DNA of 43,483 bases from NCBI GenBank assembly GCA_949319575.1, contig CASGHD010000070.1:1-43483 (forward strand). The letters run 5' to 3'. A program made the translations under genes and the position numbers. This document shows, piece by piece, positions 6,637 through 14,140 of this stretch. The stretch is from an uncultured Anaerolineales bacterium (GTDB lineage Bacteria > Chloroflexota > Anaerolineae > Anaerolineales > Villigracilaceae). The stretch's first letter is position 1. Every line of letters starts with the position of its first letter. The notes beneath the pieces were generated by a model. That model saw only the letters and a list, made by a program, of their open reading frames with translations. It was not told the DNA's origin and ran no database searches.

Positions 6637-9195
6637 ATGTCAAAAACAAAGACCATTCTCAAACGGACAGGCTTGGGGGCTTTAATTCTCGTCGTGCTCC
6701 TCGCTGGAGGCGGCGGCTTTTATTTCAAGAGTTACCTGCCCAATACCGTCGCGCCCAAATCTTTTCCGCAGATCGACGGGGAGATTCAACTCGAAGGGCT
6801 TGATGGACCGGTGGATGTTTATCGCGATCACATGGGCGTTCCTCATATTTATGCAACGACACCGCATGATCTATTCTTCGCGCAGGGATACATCCAGGCG
6901 CAAGATCGCTTCTGGCAAATGGATTTCTGGCGCCACGTTGGGTCCGGCAGGCTTGCTGAAATGTTCCCGTCGCAAGCCGATACTGACGCGTTTCTTCGCA
7001 CACTTGGCTGGCGCGTCACCGCCGAACAGGAATACGAACTACTCGATGCCGAGTCGAAAGCCTTGGTGGAGTCTTATTCCGCCGGCGTAAACGCCTACAT
7101 TCAAGGTAAGGATGCGGTTGAACTCAGCCTCGAATATGCGCTTCTGGGACTGCCCATCCTTGCGCCGGATTACAAGATCGAGCCGTGGACTCCAGTCCAT
7201 AGCCTGACCTGGGGCAAAGCAATGGCGTGGGATTTGCGCGGCAACATGGGGGAAGAAATCGAGCGGGCAGTGTTATTGAAAACGCTCTCACCAGAGCAGG
7301 TTGCCGAGTTGTTCCCAGAATACCCACAAGACCACCCGGTCATTGTCAACAAGATCGGTGGCGAGGCAATTGCCCGCGCCCCAACGCCTGCTGCGGCTTT
7401 CACCCTCCCCGATGGATTACTTGCCTCTCTTCAGAATAACGTTTCATTGTTAGACATTGCGCTTGGTCCGCTAGGGGATGGAATCGGCTCAAATTCGTGG
7501 GCGGTGTCCGGCGACCTTACATCCACCGGGGAACCGCTCCTCGCCAACGACCCCCACCTTGGGATCCAGATGCCGTCCATCTGGCATCAGATTCATTTGG
7601 AGTGCAGAACGGTTTCAGATGCCTGCCCATATAACGTGGCTGGCTTCTCGTTCCCCGGCGTTCCCGGCGTGGTGATCGGGCATAACGAACAGATCGCCTG
7701 GGGCTTCACCAATGTCGGTCCTGATGTTATGGATCTGTATATCGAACGGGTCAACCCCGAAAACCCGAATCAATATGAAGTGAATGGAGAATGGGTCGAT
7801 TTCGAAACCCGCACAGAAATCATCAACGTGGCGGGCGGCGATCCGATCAACCATACGGTGCGGCTGACTCGTCATGGACCCGTGATCTCCGACGATTACG
7901 GCCCCTTGAAAGATCAAGGTGAACCGGGCGACGAAGAATTTGTCCCCTTTAAAGATCGCGCCGGCGTTGAATTACCGGAACAATATGTTGTCGCCCTCCA
8001 GTGGACGGCTCTTTCCCCATCCACGCCTTTCAAAGCCATCTGGGGATTCGACAAAGCGACAAACTGGGATGAATTTCGAGAAGCGGCAAAAGATTTCCAC
8101 GTGCCTCCGCAAAACCTGATCTATGCCGACGTGAACGGCAACATCGCATATCAAATGCCCGGCGACATCCCGATCCGGGCGAAAGGGGACGGCGCTCTTC
8201 CCGTGCCCGGCTGGACGGATGAATACGAATGGACCGGCTATATCCCATTTGAAGAACTTCCCTATACGGTGAACCCGGACGAGGGATATATCGTCACTGC
8301 CAACAACCGGGTTCCGCCGTTTGATTACCCCAATTGGATCACCTACGATTGGGATTACGGGTTCAGGGCGCAGCGCATCGTAGATATGATTCAAAACGCG
8401 CCCGGGAAAATCGACAGCGCGTATATTCAACAAATGCAGGGCGATTCGTTCGACGCGGTTGCCGCCCAGTATGTTCCGATTCTCTTGAATACAGAAGGGT
8501 TGTCTGAAAAACATATCGGCTTGCTAACCGACTGGGATTATCAAGACCGCATCGAATCCTCCGCAGCGGCGATGTTCAATGCCTTTTGGCGTAACCTGCT
8601 TCAAAACACGTTCAATGATGATATGCCCGAGGAGCGCTATTACCCGGACGGCGGATCGCGCTGGAACGAAATTATGCGCCACATGGACGAATCGAGTCGC
8701 TGGTGGGATGATGCGTCCACCACCGATGTTGTGGAAACGCGGGAGGCGATCATCAAGAAATCCTTCGCTGAAGGCGTGACCGAACTGGAAGAGATGTTTG
8801 GTAGCGACACCTCCAAATGGAAGTGGGGAGACATGCACGCGTCCACGTTCCGCAACGGAACGCTGGGCGAGTCGGGCATCGGCTTGATCGAAGACCTGTT
8901 CAACCGCGGACCCTTCCCAACAGGCGGCGGAGAGGCGCTTGTCAACGCCACCGGCTGGTCGGTGCGCGATGGCTACGAGACGAATTGGCTTCCTTCGATG
9001 CGCATGATCGTGGATTTGGGCACATTGAGCAACTCGCTCACAGTGCACACCACCGGTCAATCTGGTCACGCGTATCACCCCCACTACATCGACCTCGCGC
9101 CGCTTTGGGCGAATATCGAATACTATTCCATGCTGTGGGACCAACCCGCGATCGTCGCGGACGCCGAAGGGCATCTGGTGTTGACGCCGAAATAA
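6637..9195 (+). CDS. Penicillin acylase family protein (peptidase S45, Ntn hydrolase)
   Basis: 852 residues, the usual size of the precursor. An N-terminal membrane anchor (about residues 12-32) precedes an alpha-chain-like domain (DGPVDVYRDHMGVPHIYA, then FAQGYIQAQDRFWQMD). The self-processing site is GSNSWAVSG: by comparison with the SNxW start of the penicillin G acylase beta chain, Ser285 should be the N-terminal nucleophile. Further family signatures are LLANDPHLGIQMPSIW, PGVPGVVIGHNEQIAWGFTN, and a late GQSGHAYHPHY. Such enzymes hydrolyse amide bonds of acylated compounds, including acyl-homoserine lactones in some members; the substrate here is unknown. The start is supported by GGAGG ten bases upstream. 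Probably membrane-anchored and facing outward. Confidence 0.88.
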   Translation: MSKTKTILKRTGLGALILVVLLAGGGGFYFKSYLPNTVAPKSFPQIDGEIQLEGLDGPVDVYRDHMGVPHIYATTPHDLFFAQGYIQAQDRFWQMDFWRHVGSGRLAEMFPSQADTDAFLRTLGWRVTAEQEYELLDAESKALVESYSAGVNAYIQGKDAVELSLEYALLGLPILAPDYKIEPWTPVHSLTWGKAMAWDLRGNMGEEIERAVLLKTLSPEQVAELFPEYPQDHPVIVNKIGGEAIARAPTPAAAFTLPDGLLASLQNNVSLLDIALGPLGDGIGSNSWAVSGDLTSTGEPLLANDPHLGIQMPSIWHQIHLECRTVSDACPYNVAGFSFPGVPGVVIGHNEQIAWGFTNVGPDVMDLYIERVNPENPNQYEVNGEWVDFETRTEIINVAGGDPINHTVRLTRHGPVISDDYGPLKDQGEPGDEEFVPFKDRAGVELPEQYVVALQWTALSPSTPFKAIWGFDKATNWDEFREAAKDFHVPPQNLIYADVNGNIAYQMPGDIPIRAKGDGALPVPGWTDEYEWTGYIPFEELPYTVNPDEGYIVTANNRVPPFDYPNWITYDWDYGFRAQRIVDMIQNAPGKIDSAYIQQMQGDSFDAVAAQYVPILLNTEGLSEKHIGLLTDWDYQDRIESSAAAMFNAFWRNLLQNTFNDDMPEERYYPDGGSRWNEIMRHMDESSRWWDDASTTDVVETREAIIKKSFAEGVTELEEMFGSDTSKWKWGDMHASTFRNGTLGESGIGLIEDLFNRGPFPTGGGEALVNATGWSVRDGYETNWLPSMRMIVDLGTLSNSLTVHTTGQSGHAYHPHYIDLAPLWANIEYYSMLWDQPAIVADAEGHLVLTPK

Positions 9196-9249
9196 TGGCG
9201 GCAGAGCAGGGTATGGCTTTCTCATTGTCGCTTGACAAAATCTTTTGTC

Positions 9250-9328
9250 GTACACGGATCGCACGGACAACACAGGGCTCTCCGTGAAAAACGGAAAAAA
9301 ATCCGTCAGTTCCGAAAAATCCGTGTAC
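9250..9328. repeat. Intergenic palindrome
   Basis: GTACACGGAT (9250-9259) faces ATCCGTGTAC (9319-9328) perfectly, with inner partial pairing of CTCCGTGAAAAACGGA. It follows the acylase stop by 54 bases. A smaller stem, AGGGGCA (9371-9377) with TGCCCCT (9389-9395), lies just downstream. Confidence 0.55.
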
Positions 9329-9435
9329 TAAAGAGTCGGCAATCTAGGCTTTGAGAAAGCCATGCAAAATAGGGGCAGGCGCGCAGCTTGCCCCTGTTTA
9401 AGAGCGGCTTCATTGCCGTTTGGCAGGGTTTCTTG

Positions 9436-9444
9436 TGGTAAAAT
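9436..9444 (+). promoter_or_regulatory. Extended -10 (TGgTAAAAT), near-leaderless start
   Basis: TGG-TAAAAT ends at 9444, predicting transcription from about 9451, only four bases before the ATG at 9455. No Shine-Dalgarno sequence precedes that ATG. The same motif and spacing recur before other genes in this window. Confidence 0.5.
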
Positions 9445-9454
9445 CTCGCCCGCT

Positions 9455-9976
9455 ATGGTCGAACCCGAAGAACTTCCTGTATTCGAATCGCCGCAGATAA
9501 CGAACGTCATGCACGCGGATGTGAAATCCGTTCACGCGGAATTGGTGCGGATGCGCCAGGCGGACGCAGAGTTCATCCGCGCTGAGGAAGTGGAAATGCA
9601 AAATAGCGCGGCGGCGAACGTGAAGGCAGGTCAGGTCACAGCGCGGCAGTCTGGGTTGGGGATGGTGAACGCAACCGAGGCGCGGTTAGAGAACGCGGCG
9701 GCGGGGTTCGTCCGGGCAGAGAACGCGTCGGTGAGTGGGTATACAGCTGTACTTGGCGCGCGAAGCGCAGATATTCATCACAGCGCGGTGGGGTATCTGG
9801 CGGCGAAGGAAGTCCACGCGGAGGATGTTCGCACGGTTGTCCTGTTGGCGCGGAATGTGAACGGAAATATCACTACCACGCTCGATACGCGCGGAGTTGT
9901 GATCGCCGGGCTGATCGGCGGTTTGTTCGGCGGATTGATGCTGTTGCTGGGCAGGTTTTTGTTGCGGCGAAGTTAA
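9455..9976 (+). CDS. Tail-anchored protein with degenerate 15-residue repeats
   Basis: 173 residues from ATG 9455 (MVEPEELPVF); the upstream part of the 204-residue ORF is low-quality sequence rich in Arg/Cys and lies before the likely promoter. After about 17 residues the protein is built of roughly eight degenerate units of 15 residues, for example NSAAANVKAGQVTAR, QSGLGMVNATEARLE, NAAAGFVRAENASVS and HSAVGYLAAKEVHAE, with small residues and alternating hydrophobics as in a beta-solenoid. It ends with one membrane helix (VIAGLIGGLFGGLMLLLG) and RFLLRRS, so it is probably tail-anchored with the repeats in the cytosol. It resembles bactofilin-like or solenoid scaffolds in style only; I do not recognise the family. 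Confidence 0.6.
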   Translation: MVEPEELPVFESPQITNVMHADVKSVHAELVRMRQADAEFIRAEEVEMQNSAAANVKAGQVTARQSGLGMVNATEARLENAAAGFVRAENASVSGYTAVLGARSADIHHSAVGYLAAKEVHAEDVRTVVLLARNVNGNITTTLDTRGVVIAGLIGGLFGGLMLLLGRFLLRRS

Positions 9977-10055
9977 ATGTAGTAGCGACGCTGGTCGCTT
10001 TGAAGATGACGAATGAATTCGTCACTACAGAAATTCATTTCATAGAGCGAAGGTA

Positions 10056-10092
10056 ACCCGGAGCGCGGACTTAAGTCCGCAATCCACCGGGT
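10056..10092 (+). promoter_or_regulatory. Stem-loop just upstream of the bL25 gene
   Basis: A perfect 16-base palindrome GCGGACTTAAGTCCGC (10065-10080) sits inside an outer ACCCGG (10056-10061) / CCGGGT (10087-10092) stem, ending 12 bases before the Shine-Dalgarno sequence of the bL25 gene. It could be a leader regulatory structure for a ribosomal protein gene or another mobile palindrome. A second small palindrome with GACGAATGAATTCGTC lies at about 10008-10024. Confidence 0.45.
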
Positions 10093-10114
10093 GAGAGGCG
10101 CTCGAGGAGTAACG

Positions 10115-10789
10115 ATGGAGAAAGTTGTACTAAAAGCGGAAAAGCGGGGAGTGATTGGCAAGCAGGTGAAGGCATTGCGACGCGAGGGAAAACTGCCGGC
10201 CGTGATCTATGGTCGCCACACTGCCCCGATCAACATTAATCTGGAGGCGCATTCTGCTTCGCTGGCGTTGTCGAGAACGACCTCGTCCAGTTTGGTGACG
10301 ATCGACGTGGAAGGCGCCCAGCACCTTACGCTCGTGCGCGAGAAACAGCGCGATTACATCAAGAACCGCTTACTGCACGTCGATTTCCTTGCGGTTTCCA
10401 TGAGCGAAAAACTTCGCACGGCGGTCGCGATCCATTTTGTGGGCGTTTCTGCGGCGGTGAAGGATAACGGCGCGGTGTTGATTCGCAACCTCGAGCAATT
10501 GCACGTGGAGTGTCTACCAGCCGACCTGCCCGAGCGCATCGAAGTGGATATTTCTAGCCTTGCCAAAATTGGCGACGGTATTCGCGTCCGCGATGTAGTC
10601 GTTTCGGATACCGTGCGCGTTCTCGAAGACGCCGATACGATGGTTGCCGTGGCGACCATGCCGAAGGTGGAAGAGGAATCGGCAGTGCCTGGCGCCGAAG
10701 GCGCGGTGGCGGCTGTTACAGCATCCGAACCCGAACTCTCGGTGGAGCGCGGCAAGAAGGAAGACGAAGCCTCCGACGAGAAGAAGTAA
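10115..10789 (+). CDS. rplY: 50S ribosomal protein bL25, long CTC form
   Basis: 224 residues from ATG 10115, chosen because GAGGAG lies seven bases upstream; the GTG at 10091 adds eight residues that lack family similarity. The N-terminal 5S-rRNA-binding domain shows the family pattern KRGVIGKQVKALRREGKLPAVIYG; the C-terminal TL5/CTC domain (about residues 95-185) includes VSAAVKDNGAVLIRNLEQLHVECLPADLPE. The acidic Lys/Glu tail after 190 is typical of the long form. It binds 5S rRNA in the central protuberance of the large subunit. It is followed by a strong hairpin and a convergent Nudix gene. Confidence 0.93.
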   Translation: MEKVVLKAEKRGVIGKQVKALRREGKLPAVIYGRHTAPININLEAHSASLALSRTTSSSLVTIDVEGAQHLTLVREKQRDYIKNRLLHVDFLAVSMSEKLRTAVAIHFVGVSAAVKDNGAVLIRNLEQLHVECLPADLPERIEVDISSLAKIGDGIRVRDVVVSDTVRVLEDADTMVAVATMPKVEEESAVPGAEGAVAAVTASEPELSVERGKKEDEASDEKK

Positions 10790-10806
10790 ATTTCTTCGCA
10801 ATCAGA

Positions 10807-10865
10807 GTAGGGGCACAGCGGGACGGGTTACCGTCAAATCATTTTACGATCCGCTGTGCCCCTAC
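10807..10865. terminator. 15-bp perfect hairpin between convergent genes
   Basis: GTAGGGGCACAGCGG (10807-10821) pairs perfectly with CCGCTGTGCCCCTAC (10851-10865), with an inner GACGG/CCGTC stem in the loop. It lies exactly between the bL25 stop and the stop of the opposite-strand Nudix gene, the place of a bidirectional terminator, but no long T-run follows on either strand. It could equally be an inserted palindromic repeat reused as a terminator. Confidence 0.5.
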
Positions 10866-10871
10866 AATTTA

Positions 10872-11477
10872 TTAATACCCCAACACCTTCAAAAAATCGA
10901 CGGTCATGCGCGCCGTCGCGCCCCAGAGCAACTCGCCATCGTAGGGATGATACGCGATGACGGAACGCTTCTTTTCCCCGATTTCAAATTGCCACCGGTT
11001 GGTCGCGTTCGCCAGCCACCCCAGCGGGATCGTAAAGACCCGCGCCACTTCATGCTCTCCCACGCGGAACACGTTGGGCCATTTCACCACGCCCACCACC
11101 GGCGTAACTCGAAAATAGGAAATCGTAATAAGGTTGGCAAGCCGCCCTAAAACCTTCACGTCGTTGGGTTGTATCCCAATTTCTTCCTCTGCCTCGCGTA
11201 AGGCGGTTTGTTCGGGAGTTGTTTCACCCTCGTCACATGCGCCACCGGGGAAGGAGACTTGTCCCTTGTGCGATTCGACCCGGTCTGTGCGTCGGGTGAA
11301 AAGCAAATGCCATTCATCATCCTGCCGCGCGAGCGGGACGAGCACCGCCGCGCATTTCAATCGCGTGTCCTCGGTGAGTTCAAGTTCCGCGTAGCCATCG
11401 GAGGCTGGACCCGAGGATTGAATCGCCTCGCGCAGTCGTTGGGAGATAAATTCTTCGGTGAGGTTCATTTCGCGCAT
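10872..11477 (-). CDS. CoA-type Nudix hydrolase (UPF0035 family)
   Basis: About 201 residues if started at 11477 (MREMNLTEEF); an ATG at 11468 is also possible, and the track start at 11567 would run into the neighbouring gene. It carries the CoA-pyrophosphatase signature LLFTRRTDRVESHKGQVSFPGG followed directly by the Nudix box, seen as DEGETTPEQTALREAEEEIGI, which supplies the metal-binding glutamates. Family members cleave coenzyme A or its derivatives to phosphopantetheine and 3',5'-ADP. It is the last gene of the minus-strand run that starts at 15415. No clear Shine-Dalgarno sequence is visible. Confidence 0.85.
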   Translation of the reverse strand: MREMNLTEEFISQRLREAIQSSGPASDGYAELELTEDTRLKCAAVLVPLARQDDEWHLLFTRRTDRVESHKGQVSFPGGACDEGETTPEQTALREAEEEIGIQPNDVKVLGRLANLITISYFRVTPVVGVVKWPNVFRVGEHEVARVFTIPLGWLANATNRWQFEIGEKKRSVIAYHPYDGELLWGATARMTVDFLKVLGY

Positions 11478-11500
11478 TGTGGGACAAATTGAAATTTGCC

Positions 11501-12046
11501 CTACGCTTCGCCCTCTCTCACCGGGCTTCCACAATACCCGCACTCGGCGGTGATCTCGTCCAGCCACTCCACTTCATCGGGTTTCAGCGCCGCGCCGCAT
11601 TGCGGACAATGGGTGGGCAGAACCGGCTTTTTGCTCGGGGGGATTTGCGTCTCGAACTCGGAGGATTCCGGGGAGATCGATTTCAGCCACGCATCGATGC
11701 CGGCGGCTTCTTCGTTCAACCCGCGTTCCCTCAGTTCCGTGAGGGCGCGGCGTCGCGCTTGAATCAGGCGTTGAAATTGTTTCCGCTCGACGAGCAGGGC
11801 TAACCCGCGTTTAATGGAAGGGATGCCCAACGCTGTTTGCCCGGCATAAATCCGCGCCCTGCCAGCCTGGAGGTGGAAGAGCGGCGCGCGCGGTCCGCCT
11901 CGGGCATCGACGGTTTGAGCGATCTGTTCAAAGAGTTCCCCGGCGCGACCGAACTCGCCCTTGTCAAAAGCGAAATTGGCTTCCTGCAATATGGGCGGGA
12001 TGTGCCCTGCCCCCTTTCGGATTTGGCGGCGAAACATGCGGCGCAT
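11501..12046 (-). CDS. Small helical-repeat protein with C-terminal zinc ribbon
   Basis: 181 residues. The N-terminal two-thirds look like TPR-style helix pairs (ANFAFDKGEFGRAGELFEQIA, then a second pair ending in LLVERKQFQRL). The C-terminus has two Cys-x2-Cys knuckles, CPQCG and CGYCG, about 19 residues apart, which should bind one zinc ion. It starts three bases after the stop of the tRNA methyltransferase gene, so it is probably co-transcribed with it. I do not recognise a named family; a protein- or RNA-binding helper role is a guess only. Confidence 0.6.
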   Translation of the reverse strand: MRRMFRRQIRKGAGHIPPILQEANFAFDKGEFGRAGELFEQIAQTVDARGGPRAPLFHLQAGRARIYAGQTALGIPSIKRGLALLVERKQFQRLIQARRRALTELRERGLNEEAAGIDAWLKSISPESSEFETQIPPSKKPVLPTHCPQCGAALKPDEVEWLDEITAECGYCGSPVREGEA

Positions 12047-12049
12047 TGG

Positions 12050-12892
12050 CTAAACATCTCCTTTTTCTATTTCCTCGTTGAGCTCCCGCCCGCGTGGGTC
12101 TATGGTGGGTTCGATCTTTCGTCCAAAAACGAGGAAGCCGGTGTGCGCGACCATGCGATCTGTGGGACGCAGGCGCGATGGCTCGGGTTTGAAATATCTC
12201 AATAGGATTTCACACACTTCGAGAAATGCAAAATTGTGCTGACGCAACGTATGCAACGTTTTTTCGATCTGGTTGAACGTGGGGCTCAACGAACAGAAGA
12301 ATCCGCCGGGTTTCAACGCAGCGCGCACTTGGCCAATGTAATCATACGGATTCGGCACATCAAGGAAAAATGAGTCAGCGTCGGTCTCATCGAAACCTTC
12401 GCCGATATCGCGCAGCTTGAAATCCACGCGGGAGTCAAGCCCGAAGCGGGCGAGATTCTTGCGGGCGAGGTTTTGCATATCCGGGCGAACTTCATACGAG
12501 ACGACGCGCCCTTCCGCGCCGATCGCGTAGGCGAGGGCGGTGGTCATCGATCCGGAGCCGGAGCCAGCCTCCATCACGGTTTGACCGGGACCGACGCCCA
12601 TCGTGACGAGGATGAATCCAATATCCTTTGGGTACATGATCTGCGTGGTGCGCGGCAGGTTGGTGAGCAGGTCTGCGAGCGAAGGTTGGAGGAGGAAGAA
12701 CGGCGCGCCAAGGTGACTGAACACCTGCGTGCCCCATGCCTTGCCGATCAGGTCGTCGTGTTGCAAAACGCCGCGATGGGTTTCGAACTTTGCGCCCGCC
12801 AGCAAGTTGAAGATGAAATGTTTGTGCCGCAACCCAACCAGTTGAACAAGGTCGCCGTCGCGCGCGGTGGAGGAATAGGTATTGAGAGGCAT
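12050..12892 (-). CDS. trmI: tRNA (adenine-58-N1)-methyltransferase TrmI-like
   Basis: 280 residues. The N-terminal part includes the KDIGFILVTMGVGPGQTVMEAG transition found in the TrmI/Trm61 family (YPKDIGFI), followed by the SAM motif I EAGSGSGSMTTALA, an acidic motif II VVSYEVRPDMQNLARKNL, and motif IV in SFFLDVPNPYDYI. It should methylate A58 in the T loop of tRNAs, which adds thermal stability; the archaeal relatives also modify A57. It sits in a minus-strand run after the DsbA/cyclophilin fusion (21-base gap). A TGgTAAGAT extended -10 ends seven bases upstream of the ATG, suggesting an internal, near-leaderless promoter. Confidence 0.88.
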   Translation of the reverse strand: MPLNTYSSTARDGDLVQLVGLRHKHFIFNLLAGAKFETHRGVLQHDDLIGKAWGTQVFSHLGAPFFLLQPSLADLLTNLPRTTQIMYPKDIGFILVTMGVGPGQTVMEAGSGSGSMTTALAYAIGAEGRVVSYEVRPDMQNLARKNLARFGLDSRVDFKLRDIGEGFDETDADSFFLDVPNPYDYIGQVRAALKPGGFFCSLSPTFNQIEKTLHTLRQHNFAFLEVCEILLRYFKPEPSRLRPTDRMVAHTGFLVFGRKIEPTIDPRGRELNEEIEKGDV

Positions 12893-12899
12893 GGGAAGA

Positions 12900-12908
12900 A
12901 TCTTACCA
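12900..12908 (-). promoter_or_regulatory. Extended -10 (TGgTAAGAT) before the TrmI gene
   Basis: On the minus strand TGG-TAAGAT ends at 12900, predicting a start at 12893, one base before the ATG at 12892. No Shine-Dalgarno sequence is present between them. Confidence 0.4.
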
Positions 12909-12913
12909 TAGCC

Positions 12914-14137
12914 TTATTTCTCCTCGATCTCCACGCTCAAGAGTGTATCCCCCGGCGGGGTGTCGCTTCCCGGTTGCGCGTCGCGAGGGTTAAGCGAGAG
13001 TAAAACCTCCATGCCGGTGAGCAGTTGACCAAAGATGGTGTACTTTCCAATATATTGCGTCGTGGGCGCGTATGTAATGAAGAATTGACCGTCGCTGGCG
13101 TCGGGACCGACGTTGGTCATCCCCACCATACCGGGGCGGTCGAATTGCAAGGACGGATCGAACTCGTTGACGATGTAGTAGCCGGGGTTCCCGTCGCCGG
13201 TGCCGCTTGGGTCGCCGGTCAGCGCGAACAGGTCGGGGATGACGCGATGAAAGGTGATGCCGTTGTACCAGCCGTTGCGCGCGAGAAAGATAAAAGAGTT
13301 CACTGTGATCGGCGCTTTATCCGCAAAAAGTTCGATCACGATATCGCCTCTTTCGGTGCGCAGGGTGGCGATGTATTGCCGATTGGGCTGAACGGTCAAC
13401 GGGGGGCAGGAGGCGAACTGACGCTTGCCCATCAGGATCAACGCGGTGATGTCTCTGAGACTGCCGTGGTCGCGCGGTCCACCGTAGATTTGCCCGTTGA
13501 TGAGGATGAGCGGCGTGCCGGGAATGCCGATGGATTTTCCATCGGCGGCATATTTTTGAACTTGGGCGATAGTCTCCCCGCTTTTGAGATCGGATTTGAA
13601 CTGCTCCACGCTCATTTCCAACGTGGAGGCTTGCGCAGTGACCCATTGTTCGAAATCCACCGCCGGCAGGTTTGCCCAATTTTCGTATTGCGCGAAGAGC
13701 AGGTTGTGCATATCCCAGAACTTTCCCTGTTTGCCAGCGGCTTCGATGGCTTGCATGGCAAGCGCAGACTTGTCGTTGACGTCGACAAGAGGGAATGGGC
13801 GGAAGGTGAACCGCGCCTCCTCTGGGAATTCTTCGAGCAATTGTTTCGCCACATCGACGAAAAATTTACTGCGCGAATCTTGATAGTCGATGTATGCGAT
13901 GAAAGACACAACCGCTTCGCTGGCTCCAACCGAATGGTCGGTCGCGCTCTCCGGCGGAAACAGGGATGGCGACTCGGGTCCCGGCGTGGGTTCGATGTTC
14001 ACTGTGGCGCAGGATGGCTGGGTGGGAAGTACGATGTTTGTCGGCGGGGTGAGGTTGATCGTAGGGGTGACGGAGGCGGGAGAGCACGCGGATGCCAACA
14101 AGCAAAGGAGAAAGAGCGCTGAGATAATTTTCCGCAT
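12914..14137 (-). CDS. Lipoprotein fusing a cysteine-less DsbA-like domain to a cyclophilin-type PPIase domain
   Basis: 407 residues. Signal peptide ending ...LLASAC with Cys18 as likely lipid anchor, then a Pro/Thr-rich linker to about residue 65. Residues about 68-245 have the DsbA fold pattern (AVVSFIAYIDYQDSRSKF; the cis-proline loop is IPGTPLILINGQ), but the CxxC site is replaced: Asp87 and Ser90 stand where the two cysteines should be. Residues about 255-407 are a cyclophilin (VNSFIFLARNGWYNGITFHRVI...GQFFITYAPTTQYIGKYTIFG). The catalytic Arg in FHR is present, but the usual Gln of FMxQGGD is replaced (LFALTGDP). It is likely an extracytoplasmic folding or substrate-binding factor, with redox activity unlikely. 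Its ATG is three bases after the stop of the HExxH gene. Confidence 0.85.
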   Translation of the reverse strand: MRKIISALFLLCLLASACSPASVTPTINLTPPTNIVLPTQPSCATVNIEPTPGPESPSLFPPESATDHSVGASEAVVSFIAYIDYQDSRSKFFVDVAKQLLEEFPEEARFTFRPFPLVDVNDKSALAMQAIEAAGKQGKFWDMHNLLFAQYENWANLPAVDFEQWVTAQASTLEMSVEQFKSDLKSGETIAQVQKYAADGKSIGIPGTPLILINGQIYGGPRDHGSLRDITALILMGKRQFASCPPLTVQPNRQYIATLRTERGDIVIELFADKAPITVNSFIFLARNGWYNGITFHRVIPDLFALTGDPSGTGDGNPGYYIVNEFDPSLQFDRPGMVGMTNVGPDASDGQFFITYAPTTQYIGKYTIFGQLLTGMEVLLSLNPRDAQPGSDTPPGDTLLSVEIEEK

Positions 14138-14140
14138 AGG

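Noticed and set aside
13025-14122. 365-residue + strand ORF opposite the DsbA/cyclophilin gene
   Set aside because: It is a frame shadow of a GC-rich gene: Arg/Gly/Asp/Val-rich composition, no domain signature, and fully antisense to a clear lipoprotein gene.
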